From Pseudomonadota bacterium (lineage in GTDB: Bacteria; Pseudomonadota; Alphaproteobacteria; Rhizobiales; Beijerinckiaceae), in contig JAEWKP010000428.1 of assembly GCA_023393655.1 (NCBI GenBank), positions 1 through 5,225 on the forward strand: a stretch of 5,225 bases of DNA, given 5' to 3'. The translations under genes were made by a program, and so were the position numbers. The notes beneath the pieces were generated by a model. That model worked only from the letters and a program-made list of their open reading frames with translations, ran no database searches and had not been told where the DNA came from. Shown piece after piece: positions 1 through 5,225 of this stretch (position 1 is its first letter; each line of letters starts with the position of its first letter).

Positions 1-226
1 CTTTCAACCAGTAGTCGCTTCCAGCAACCGGCCGCGTCGCAAAGCGCAGGCGCCGCGGCAGCACGGTCCAGATCAGGACGAAATCGCCGTGGCTGGCATG
101 GTTGGCGAAGTAGATGCGCTGCTCGTCCGTGGGCTCCACGCCCGCCCAGCGGCCGCGCACGGCCGTGATGCAGCGGGCGAAGAAGAGAATGAGCGCGCCA
201 GCCAGACTTGCCCCTGCCTCACGCAT
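1..226 (-). CDS. PlsC-like lysophospholipid acyltransferase, N-terminal 75 residues only (partial)
   Basis: An ATG at 226-224 opens a frame that stays open to the left edge, giving 75 complete codons. An in-frame TAA 21 bases upstream of the ATG, with no alternative start between, makes this ATG the earliest possible start. Residues 8-23 are hydrophobic (LAGALILFFARCITAV), consistent with a membrane anchor. Residues 42-49 read NHASHGDF, which contains the HX4D motif (His43, Asp48) that is the catalytic pair of glycerolipid acyltransferases (PlsC/LPLAT superfamily). Such enzymes move an acyl chain onto a lysophospholipid or related acceptor at the inner face of the cytoplasmic membrane. The later acceptor-binding motifs lie outside the window, so the exact acceptor cannot be told. 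The gene lies downstream of the transporter operon on the same strand, after a 123-base gap, and is probably a separate unit. Ribosome binding is weak: a G-rich run ends about 12 bases before the ATG. Family call is fairly secure; specificity is open. Confidence 0.8.
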   Translation of the reverse strand, partial: MREAGASLAGALILFFARCITAVRGRWAGVEPTDEQRIYFANHASHGDFVLIWTVLPRRLRFATRPVAGSDYWLK

Positions 227-263
227 TCCCCGATCTCGCCCCCGTTAGCCGCGCAAAGGAGGT

Positions 264-282
264 AGCGCCTGTTTCAGGCGCT
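264..282. repeat. 8-bp inverted repeat with 3-base loop
   Basis: On the plus strand, AGCGCCTG (264-271) is followed by TTT and then its exact reverse complement CAGGCGCT (275-282). As RNA from the minus strand it would form a strong GC-rich hairpin with an AAA loop. It lies 68 bases past the stop codon of the last operon gene. No run of U follows in that direction, so it is not a textbook intrinsic terminator. It could still protect the operon transcript's 3' end, pause polymerase, or act in the acyltransferase leader. The repeat is directly visible; its role is inferred. Confidence 0.6.
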
Positions 283-297
283 GTCGATATCGACAGC
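280..297. promoter_or_regulatory. Perfect 18-base palindrome, possible operator
   Basis: GCTGTCGATATCGACAGC (280-297) is its own exact reverse complement. It has no loop, which makes it more like a DNA-binding site for a dimeric repressor or activator than an RNA hairpin. It lies 54 bases upstream of the acyltransferase ATG, where an operator for that gene could sit. I do not recognise it as the site of a known regulator. It shares bases 280-282 with the neighbouring inverted repeat. The alternative is that the two together form a compact terminator or processing structure for the upstream operon. Confidence 0.45.
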
Positions 298-349
298 TCG
301 CCGACGCAAGGGCAGCGGCTACGGCAGCCCGGGACAACGCTTCGTGGCT

Positions 350-1366
350 TCAGTGTCCGTAGGGATCGGGCGCCGTGCCGTCCTCAGAGTCGGCCTCGCG
401 CTGATCGAACGCCGCGGACCATGCGCTCAGTCGCGCCTTGTCGCCGCCCTCGAAAGCCGCCTGCCGGAGGAAGACGCGCAGCGCCTGCCGTCCGAAGCGA
501 CTGCGCGGCGCCTCGAAAGCATCGGGAGCATGGCCGGCCGCGATGGCCTGCTTCGCGCTTCGCTTCAGTGCGATCAGCGCGGGGTCGCCGAAGCGATCGA
601 CAAGCGTTTCAAACGCCTGGAAGGCTTCGCGGTCGAACGCGTGGGGGCGGCCCAAGCCATCCTTGAGCGGGTGCGCCGGGACGAGATGGGCGCAGGGCAC
701 GAAGCCCTCGGGCACCGGCTCGGTCGCGGCATGGGTACGGCCGCTGCGCAGGAGCTGGGGCAGCACATGGGTATGCGGGCCTTCCGGGCTCCGGCCATCG
801 GCCGGCGGAATCGGCTGATAGACCTCGCAGCGGCCGAAGCGGGCGATGAAGACCCGGTGCGGTCCCGCCGCGACGATCGCGCCCATCGAGGGATTGCCGG
901 GCTCGAACAGGGAACACCCCGCCTGCCCCCGCAACGCGGCGATCAAGGCCGGATCAGCCGTGCGGATGCAGATATCGGCCTGGAGCGTGCCGAGCCCCAT
1001 GTCGAACAGGATGCCTGCCGCATCCTGCGGACGCAGTGCGCCCGCGTCCGGGCCGAGTTCGGTCAGGACGGTGCGCCGGTTCATCGCGCAAGCGTCCTCG
1101 GGCAGGCAGAGCGCGACGCGGTGGTTCCAGCCGCTGCCGACGGCGCTTTCGGATGCGAGGAGACGGACGCCGTCGAGCGTGCCGAAGCCGATGCCGCCGC
1201 GCGCCGTCGTCACAGCAAGCCGATCGGGCTCATCGGCGATCTCGACCTGTTCATCGGCATCGCGCATGAATTCCGCGATGGCGCCGAAGGTGCCGAGATT
1301 CCACTGGCTGCCGGCGTCGAGAAGATGATCGCGCAGAAGGCTGCGCACCATATCGGTTCCGGTCAT
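350..1366 (-). CDS. Conserved-looking 338-aa protein of unknown function, last gene of the corrinoid-type uptake operon
   Basis: I do not recognise a characterised family. The protein has no signal peptide or membrane segment, so it should be cytoplasmic. It looks globular and mixed alpha/beta. It carries six cysteines (87, 93, 133, 151, 180, 225) and many histidines. The most striking segment is residues 196-203 (GPHTHVLP), followed by CAHLVPAHP at 225-233, a His/Cys cluster that could bind a metal or cofactor. The C-terminal third (about 245-320) is rich in Ala, Arg and charged residues and is probably helical. The ATG at 1366 overlaps the TGA of the ATPase gene as ATGA. A weak purine stretch, GGAAAG, lies 8 bases upstream, so coupling probably drives initiation. 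Its place as the fifth cistron suggests a job on the imported cofactor or metal, such as storage, trafficking, processing or sensing, but that is inference from position only. It is coding: frame and codon use match its neighbours. Confidence 0.8.
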   Translation of the reverse strand: MTGTDMVRSLLRDHLLDAGSQWNLGTFGAIAEFMRDADEQVEIADEPDRLAVTTARGGIGFGTLDGVRLLASESAVGSGWNHRVALCLPEDACAMNRRTVLTELGPDAGALRPQDAAGILFDMGLGTLQADICIRTADPALIAALRGQAGCSLFEPGNPSMGAIVAAGPHRVFIARFGRCEVYQPIPPADGRSPEGPHTHVLPQLLRSGRTHAATEPVPEGFVPCAHLVPAHPLKDGLGRPHAFDREAFQAFETLVDRFGDPALIALKRSAKQAIAAGHAPDAFEAPRSRFGRQALRVFLRQAAFEGGDKARLSAWSAAFDQREADSEDGTAPDPYGH

Positions 1367-2154
1367 GGGGCTGTCTTTCCGTTGTCGAGCGTGCGCCAGG
1401 GCAGGAGGAAGGGCTCACCGGCATGGGAGCCGCGCATCGCCTGGATGCCGAAGACCTGCGCGAGCCGGATATCGTCGAGGACTTCGGCGGGCGGTCCGTC
1501 GGCGATCCGGCGACCATGATCGAGCAGCAGGAGCCGGTCGCAGAAGCGGCCCGCGAGCGTCAGATCGTGCAGCACGACGACGACCCCGGTGCCGTCACGG
1601 CTGATCCGGCGCAACAGTTGCAGGGTGTCGAGCTGGTGCTGCGGGTCGAGCCCCGCGAGAGGCTCATCCGCCAGGAGGTAGGGCGCCTCCACCGCCAGCG
1701 CCCGCGCCAGCAGGACACGGCGGCGCTCGCCGCCCGAGAGCGTCCCGACCGCGCGGCGGGCGAAGCCTGCCACATCGCAAAGCGCCAGCGCCCGCGTGAC
1801 CGCCTGCCGATCAACCTCGCCGGCTTCGGCGAAGGGGCGGCGATGCGGCAAGCGGCCAAGCCCGACCAACGCCTCGACCGAGAGCGCCGCGGGCGCCTCC
1901 CCGCCTTGAGCGAGAAAGGCGACGCGGCGCGCCAATGCAGCCCGCCCCAGATCGCGCGCCGAAGCGCCGTCGTAGTCGGCCCTGCCCTGCGCCGGGGCGA
2001 GCAGCGCCGCCAGCACGCGCAGCAAGGTCGTCTTGCCGGCGCCGTTGGGGCCGATCAGGCCGAGAACCTCGCCAGCGCGGATCTGCGCATCGACCCCTTG
2101 CAGGATCTGCTTGCCGCCGAGCGAAACCGTGATGCCGGACGCCGTGATCGTCAT
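1363..2154 (-). CDS. btuD: ABC transporter ATP-binding protein, BtuD/FecE/HmuV type
   Basis: This is the cytoplasmic ATPase that drives the importer. Counting from the ATG at 2154 (263 aa), all ATPase motifs are present and in order. Walker A is GPNGAGKTT at 35-43 and the Q-loop Gln is at 83. The signature is LSGGE at 139-143, and Walker B is YLLADEP at 159-165 with catalytic Glu164. The D-loop GLD follows at 168-170, and the switch His is 196 (VVVVLHDL). The stretch GLGRLPHR near 98-105 is typical of ATPases paired with FecCD-type permeases. Two starts are possible: GTG at 2157 (264 aa), overlapping the permease stop as GTGA, or ATG at 2154, giving TGATG. A GGGAGG ribosome site (2162-2167) stands 7 bases from the ATG but only 4 from the GTG, which favours the ATG. 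Length is normal for the family. The ATPase call is certain; the substrate is assigned from neighbours. Confidence 0.93.
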   Translation of the reverse strand: MTITASGITVSLGGKQILQGVDAQIRAGEVLGLIGPNGAGKTTLLRVLAALLAPAQGRADYDGASARDLGRAALARRVAFLAQGGEAPAALSVEALVGLGRLPHRRPFAEAGEVDRQAVTRALALCDVAGFARRAVGTLSGGERRRVLLARALAVEAPYLLADEPLAGLDPQHQLDTLQLLRRISRDGTGVVVVLHDLTLAGRFCDRLLLLDHGRRIADGPPAEVLDDIRLAQVFGIQAMRGSHAGEPFLLPWRTLDNGKTAP

Positions 2155-3167
2155 CACAGGGCCTCCCGGCGCAGGCGCTGCACCAGCGCAAACAGGAAGG
2201 GCGCGCCGATCAGCGCGGTGACGACGCCGAGCTTGAGCTCCGGCAGGACGGGCATAAGCCGCACGCCGATATCGGCCGCGAGCACGAGGATGGCGCCGCC
2301 AAAGCCGGAGGCGACCAGCAATCGGCCCGGCCGGTGTCCGACCAGCGGGCGCAGCAGATGCGGCACGACGAGGCCGACGAAGCCGATCGCGCCGGTGACC
2401 GCGACCGCGCTGCCGACGGCCAGCGCCGCGCCGCCGATCAGCCTAGCCCGCAGCCAGCCGAGATCGAAGCCGAGGCTCGCGGCGGTATCCTCGCCGAGGC
2501 TGAGCGCATCGAGCGCCGGTGCCGTCGAGGCCAGCAGGAGCCAGCCGAGCAGCATCAGCGGCAGAGCAAGCGCGACATGGCTCATGCTCCGGTCGGCCAG
2601 CGAGCCCATCAGCCAGAACACGATTTCCAGCGCCGCGTAAGGATTGGGCGCCAGGTTCAGTGCGAGCGCGGTCGCGGCGCCCGCGAAGCTGTTGAGTGCC
2701 ACGCCGGCGAGGATCAGCGTGGTCGTGCTGGCGCCACGGCCAAGCAGGATGAAGAGGATCACGGTCGCGACCAGTGCTCCCGCAATGCCGCCGAGCGGCA
2801 GGGCGAGCGCAAGGCTGGCGGAGAGCCCACTATAGAAGACGAGGACGGCACCGAAGGCCGCCGCGCTGGAGATGCCGATCACGCCGGGCTCGGCCAGCGG
2901 ATTGCGCAGCAATCCCTGCATCGCCGCGCCGGCCATGCCGAGGCTGAAACCGACGAGGGCGCCGAGCAGGGCGCGCGGCAGGCGCAGTTCATAGAGCACC
3001 AGCGCCGGCAGGCTCTTTTGCCCTGCGAGGAGGTCCGTCACCGCTAGGCCGAGCGTTAATGGTGCATAGCCGACAGCCATGGAGATCGCGGTCATCGCCA
3101 GAGTGGCGAGGGCAAGCAATCCCAGCAGGACCACCGGTCTGACGCCGGATGAAGCCTCCGACCTCAC
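2154..3167 (-). CDS. btuC: ABC transporter permease, FecCD/BtuC family
   Basis: This 337-residue, very hydrophobic protein is the inner-membrane channel of the importer; the family works as a homodimer with about ten helices per chain. Family hallmarks are visible in order. An RLPR start of the second conserved block is at 62-65, leading into MQGLLRNPLAEP (83-94) and GISSAAAFGA (98-107). LILAGVALN is at 151-159, and WLMGSL at 185-190. A cytoplasmic coupling segment SLGEDTAASLG (223-233) should dock on the ATPase. GFVGLVVPHLLR (262-273) comes next, and the C-terminal GVVTALIGAPFLFALV is at 314-329. The start is GTG at 3167, overlapping the binding-protein stop as GTGA; a strong GGAGGA ribosome site 6 bases upstream (3174-3179) supports it. 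Length fits the family. FecCD permeases serve corrinoids, heme and siderophores alike, so the corrinoid assignment comes from the receptor and binding protein, not from this sequence. Confidence 0.93.
   Translation of the reverse strand: MRSEASSGVRPVVLLGLLALATLAMTAISMAVGYAPLTLGLAVTDLLAGQKSLPALVLYELRLPRALLGALVGFSLGMAGAAMQGLLRNPLAEPGVIGISSAAAFGAVLVFYSGLSASLALALPLGGIAGALVATVILFILLGRGASTTTLILAGVALNSFAGAATALALNLAPNPYAALEIVFWLMGSLADRSMSHVALALPLMLLGWLLLASTAPALDALSLGEDTAASLGFDLGWLRARLIGGAALAVGSAVAVTGAIGFVGLVVPHLLRPLVGHRPGRLLVASGFGGAILVLAADIGVRLMPVLPELKLGVVTALIGAPFLFALVQRLRREAL
2162..2167 (-). promoter_or_regulatory. Ribosome binding site for the ATPase gene
   Basis: On the minus strand this reads GGGAGG, inside the last codons of the permease gene. 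It is 7 bases from ATG 2154 and 4 from GTG 2157, so it favours the ATG as the true start. Confidence 0.6.
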
Positions 3168-4024
3168 GGCTTCTCCTCCACGGCACGCACCAGCAACTCG
3201 ATCGCGTCGAGGACGCTCGGGCTGGCGCAGGTCCAGAGCCGCGACGGCAGGGCGACAAGTTTCAGCCGGTCGCCGAGCCGCTCGATGACCGGATGATGCA
3301 GAATCTCATGCGCCAGGGACGGCGGGCCGTCCGGTGTCTCGTTCAGGATCAGGATTTCGGCGCCGCCCAGCGCCACGGTTTCGAGCGCGATCTGGCCATA
3401 GCTCTCGACACCCAGTTCCGCCGCAATATTGACGAGGCCGGCGCGGGTCAGGATCTCGTCGACGAGCGAGCCTCGGCCGACCGTGAAGCCGCTCGGCCGC
3501 AGCACGATCGCCCGCAACGGCCGCTCGACACGCCGCGCGGCCAGAGCCTGCAGGCGCTGCTCGATCCCGGCGAGCAAAGCTTGCCCACGCGCGGGCTCGC
3601 CGAGAACCGCGGCCATCTCGGTGATCTGCGCCTTCATTTCCGCGAGATTGCGGGGAACGCCGAATTCCCTGACCGCGACGCCGACGCGCCCGAGCAACGA
3701 AACCGTGGCGCGCGTCGTATAGGCGCCGGCCACGACGAGATCGGGCCTGAAGCCCAGGACCTCCTCGGCAAGGCCGTGATTGGCCGGGATCCGCCGAGCG
3801 GCCCCGGCCATGTTGGCGTTGCGCGGGTCCTGCGACAGCCATGTCACCGAAGCGATCCGCTCGGGATCGGCCAGGCGCAGGACGAGCTCGTCCGTGCACA
3901 TGTTGAGCGAGACGATGCGGGCCGGCCGCTCCGTAGCAGACAGGCCAGATGCCACCGCGCCCGAGAGCGCGACGGCGATCAGGCAGGCGCCACGCAGGCG
4001 CCGCAGGACCCGAGGAAACGTCAT
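3164..4024 (-). CDS. btuF: Periplasmic substrate-binding protein, BtuF-like
   Basis: This 286-aa protein would capture the ligand in the periplasm and deliver it to the permease. Start ATG at 4024 is chosen because it overlaps the receptor stop as ATGA and leads directly into a signal peptide: basic residues 5-11, hydrophobic core 13-28, likely cleavage after LSA (28-30). The frame is open 72 bases further upstream, but that would bury the signal peptide behind a charged tail. No lipobox cysteine is seen. The mature protein has two lobes, joined by a helix near 145-165. Features aligning with E. coli BtuF from memory are RIVSLNMCTDE (36-46), EVLGFRPDLV (88-97), the paired lobe glutamates Glu87 and Glu215 that would contact permease arginines, and W264 with ASP at 267-269. 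Cys43 and Cys266 might form a disulfide. A heme- or siderophore-binding relative is the main alternative. Confidence 0.88.
   Translation of the reverse strand: MTFPRVLRRLRGACLIAVALSGAVASGLSATERPARIVSLNMCTDELVLRLADPERIASVTWLSQDPRNANMAGAARRIPANHGLAEEVLGFRPDLVVAGAYTTRATVSLLGRVGVAVREFGVPRNLAEMKAQITEMAAVLGEPARGQALLAGIEQRLQALAARRVERPLRAIVLRPSGFTVGRGSLVDEILTRAGLVNIAAELGVESYGQIALETVALGGAEILILNETPDGPPSLAHEILHHPVIERLGDRLKLVALPSRLWTCASPSVLDAIELLVRAVEEKP
3174..3179 (-). promoter_or_regulatory. Ribosome binding site for the permease GTG start
   Basis: On the minus strand this reads GGAGGA, 6 bases before the GTG at 3167. It is the strongest ribosome site in the operon and lies inside the end of the binding-protein gene. 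It supports a GTG start at this point despite the rarer start codon. Confidence 0.7.
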
Positions 4025-5225
4025 CCGCCGATGGCCACCTTGATACCGCCGAAGACGCCGAGGCCCGGCACGAGGAAGCCGACCGGATTCTCCCAACGCT
4101 TGTCGAAGAGGTTATCGACCCGTCCGAACACCGTCACCTTGTCGGTCGCCTTGTATTCGGCGGCGAGGTTGACCAGCGTCGCCCCCTTCGCCCGCATGCG
4201 GGGCACCGAGAAGTCGCGATTGCCGTCGACCCAGGAGCCCACATAGATCAACGTCGCCGAAAGGCTGAGCTTGTCCGTCGGCGTCCAGGTCGCGGTCGCG
4301 CTCGCCTTGTGGCGCGGTCGGCGCAGCAGTTCCTGCCGCGCGATCTCGTCCTTGGCGAGGGTGAAAGTATAGTCGGCGCGAATGCGGAACTGCGGCGAGA
4401 TTTCCAGCGCCGTGAAGGCCTCGACGCCCTTCGTCTTCGCCCTGCCGACATTGGCGTAGGAATCGCGCGTCGTATTGGTGACGATCAGGTTCTCGATATC
4501 GTTCTGGAACCAGGTCGCGCCGAGCTGCAGCCGCTTGTCGAACAGCGGTTGCTCGAAGCCGACATCCCAGCCACGGCTCTCCTCGGGCTTCAGGTTGGGA
4601 TTGCCGAAGAAATTATAGCCGGGGCGATAGTCGATGAAGAGCTCGCTCAGCGTCGGCGCCTTGAAGCCGGTGCCGTAGCTCGCCTTCAGCTTGGTTTCCG
4701 TGCCCGGCACGATCACCGCTGGCGCGACCCTGTAGGTGGTGTGCCCGCCATAGCTGTCGTCATCGTCGCGACGGATATTCGCGGCCAGGAAGAAGCGGTC
4801 CTGGATGTTGCCCTGATATTCGAGGAAGGCGGCCTTGTTGCCGTTCGAGGCGGTCAGGCTCGCCGTGTCGAGCCGCTCCCGCTCATATTGCAGGCCCATG
4901 ATCAGGTTGTGGCCCTTGGTGAGTTCGAGGTCGCCGCGCCAGTCGAACTTGGTGCGCTCGCCGAGGTTCTCAGCTGGCAGGCCGAGCAGGCCGAAAGCGC
5001 CGGGCTGGCGGTTGGAGCGATCCTGGTTCGAGTAGGAGACGCCGAAGCGGTTGACGAAGCGCCCGCCGAACGGATCCCAGACCACCTCACCGCGGGTGAA
5101 GCCCTGTGCGTAGTTCTGCAGCGAGCGGTAGGGGGTGGGCCGGCTCGGAAAGCCGCTGTCATAGGTCGAGCGGAACTGCCCGTCCGTGTAACGCCCGACC
5201 CAGTTGACGCTCAGCGTGTCGGTCA
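4021..5225 (-). CDS. btuB: TonB-dependent outer-membrane receptor, BtuB-like, C-terminal about 400 residues (partial)
   Basis: The frame is open from the right edge to a TGA at 4021-4023; the true start lies outside the window. The GTG at 5085 is an internal valine, since coding continues upstream of it with typical barrel sequence. The visible part is most of the beta-barrel: alternating aromatic/polar strands and extracellular loops. The N-terminal plug and TonB box are missing. Segments that resemble E. coli BtuB from memory are FKAPTLSELF, then FFGNPNLKPEESRGWDVGFE, WFQNDIENLIV, YANVGRAKTKGVEA, LLRRPRHK and DNLFDKRWENPVGF. Such receptors use the proton-motive force through TonB/ExbBD to bring large ligands across the outer membrane; BtuB carries cobalamin. 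The chain ends GVFGGIKVAIGG, without the usual terminal aromatic residue. Its stop overlaps the binding-protein ATG. A cobalamin riboswitch would be expected upstream, out of view. TonB-receptor call is secure; cobalamin specificity is likely but not proven. Confidence 0.88.
   Translation of the reverse strand, partial: TDTLSVNWVGRYTDGQFRSTYDSGFPSRPTPYRSLQNYAQGFTRGEVVWDPFGGRFVNRFGVSYSNQDRSNRQPGAFGLLGLPAENLGERTKFDWRGDLELTKGHNLIMGLQYERERLDTASLTASNGNKAAFLEYQGNIQDRFFLAANIRRDDDDSYGGHTTYRVAPAVIVPGTETKLKASYGTGFKAPTLSELFIDYRPGYNFFGNPNLKPEESRGWDVGFEQPLFDKRLQLGATWFQNDIENLIVTNTTRDSYANVGRAKTKGVEAFTALEISPQFRIRADYTFTLAKDEIARQELLRRPRHKASATATWTPTDKLSLSATLIYVGSWVDGNRDFSVPRMRAKGATLVNLAAEYKATDKVTVFGRVDNLFDKRWENPVGFLVPGLGVFGGIKVAIGG

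Larger units (their letters stand above)
227..349. other. Intergenic region between the transporter operon and the acyltransferase gene
   Basis: This 123-base gap separates the TGA of the unknown-function gene (350-352) from the acyltransferase ATG. I see no convincing sigma-70-type -35/-10 pair and no T-rich tail of a standard intrinsic terminator. The notable contents are two inverted repeats (264-282 and 280-297) and, on the minus strand, a CCTCC run (258-262) upstream of a GGGGG run (239-243). It may hold both the end of the operon transcript and the promoter of the acyltransferase gene, but neither can be pinned down by eye. Confidence 0.6.

Noticed and set aside
264..282. Intrinsic transcription terminator
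   Set aside because: The stem is strong, but the minus-strand sequence after it is TACCTCCTTT, not a U-tract, so it is reported only as an inverted repeat.
208..666. 152-codon plus-strand frame covering the intergenic gap
   Set aside because: Arg/Pro-rich translation without motifs. It starts inside the acyltransferase gene on the other strand, and the strong AAAGGAGG at 255-262 is not followed by a start codon at a usable distance.
344..1519. 391-codon open frame on the plus strand opposite the unknown-function gene
   Set aside because: It spans the antisense of two overlapping genes, is full of Arg/Ala/Gly/Gln typical of reverse-strand shadows in GC-rich DNA, and has no family motif. The minus-strand frame has the coupled start and the neighbour-like codon use.
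1423..2640. 405-codon plus-strand frame opposite the ATPase and permease genes
   Set aside because: The minus strand here encodes intact Walker A, signature, Walker B and FecCD motifs. The plus frame is low-complexity and crosses a gene boundary.
4025..4096. Upstream 24-residue extension of the binding protein
   Set aside because: The extension is Arg/Gly-rich, overlaps the receptor's last codons and would place charged residues before the signal peptide; the ATG at 4024 gives a normal signal peptide and an ATGA overlap.
3149..4246. 365-codon plus-strand frame opposite the binding-protein gene
   Set aside because: Antisense shadow of a gene with a clear signal peptide and BtuF-like motifs; it also crosses into the receptor gene.
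5083..5085. GTG as the start of the TonB receptor
   Set aside because: The frame is open to the right edge, and the 46 codons upstream read as ordinary barrel sequence (for example SLQNYAQGFTRGEV), so the gene begins outside the window.
1..5225. CRISPR array, tRNA or rRNA gene, insertion sequence, toxin-antitoxin or phage-defence genes
   Set aside because: No repeated spacer pattern, no cloverleaf or rRNA sequence, no transposase motifs or terminal repeats, and no defence domains were seen; nearly all of the window is accounted for by six genes.

Overview
The window is GC-rich, with G or C at most third codon positions. It looks like chromosome from an alphaproteobacterium, probably of the Hyphomicrobiales/Rhizobiales. 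That placement rests on base composition and the general look of the proteins; I cannot name a genus. All real genes read leftward (minus strand). The long plus-strand reading frames are antisense shadows.

Reading in the direction of transcription (right to left), the window opens inside a TonB-dependent outer-membrane receptor of BtuB type (5225 to 4021, N-terminus outside the window). It is followed without a gap by a periplasmic binding protein (BtuF type, 4024-3164), a membrane permease (BtuC/FecCD type, 3167-2154), an ATPase (BtuD/FecE type, 2154-1363) and a 338-residue protein of unknown function (1366-350). Every junction between these five genes is a stop/start overlap of 1 to 4 bases (ATGA, GTGA, TGATG, ATGA), so they almost certainly form one operon with coupled translation.

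Together the first four genes form a complete import route. The receptor takes a large chelate across the outer membrane with TonB energy, the binding protein captures it in the periplasm, and the permease/ATPase pair moves it into the cytoplasm. The receptor's barrel region and the binding protein match E. coli BtuB and BtuF best from memory, so cobalamin or another corrinoid is the preferred substrate. Heme or a siderophore is not excluded. A cobalamin riboswitch, if present, would lie upstream of the receptor gene beyond the right edge. The fifth gene, fused translationally to the transporter but not a transport component, is the least explained item here.

Left of the operon is a 123-base gap holding two abutting inverted repeats (264-282 and 280-297). 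After it comes the start of a PlsC-like lysophospholipid acyltransferase (226 to 1, running off the left edge), apparently unrelated to the transporter.
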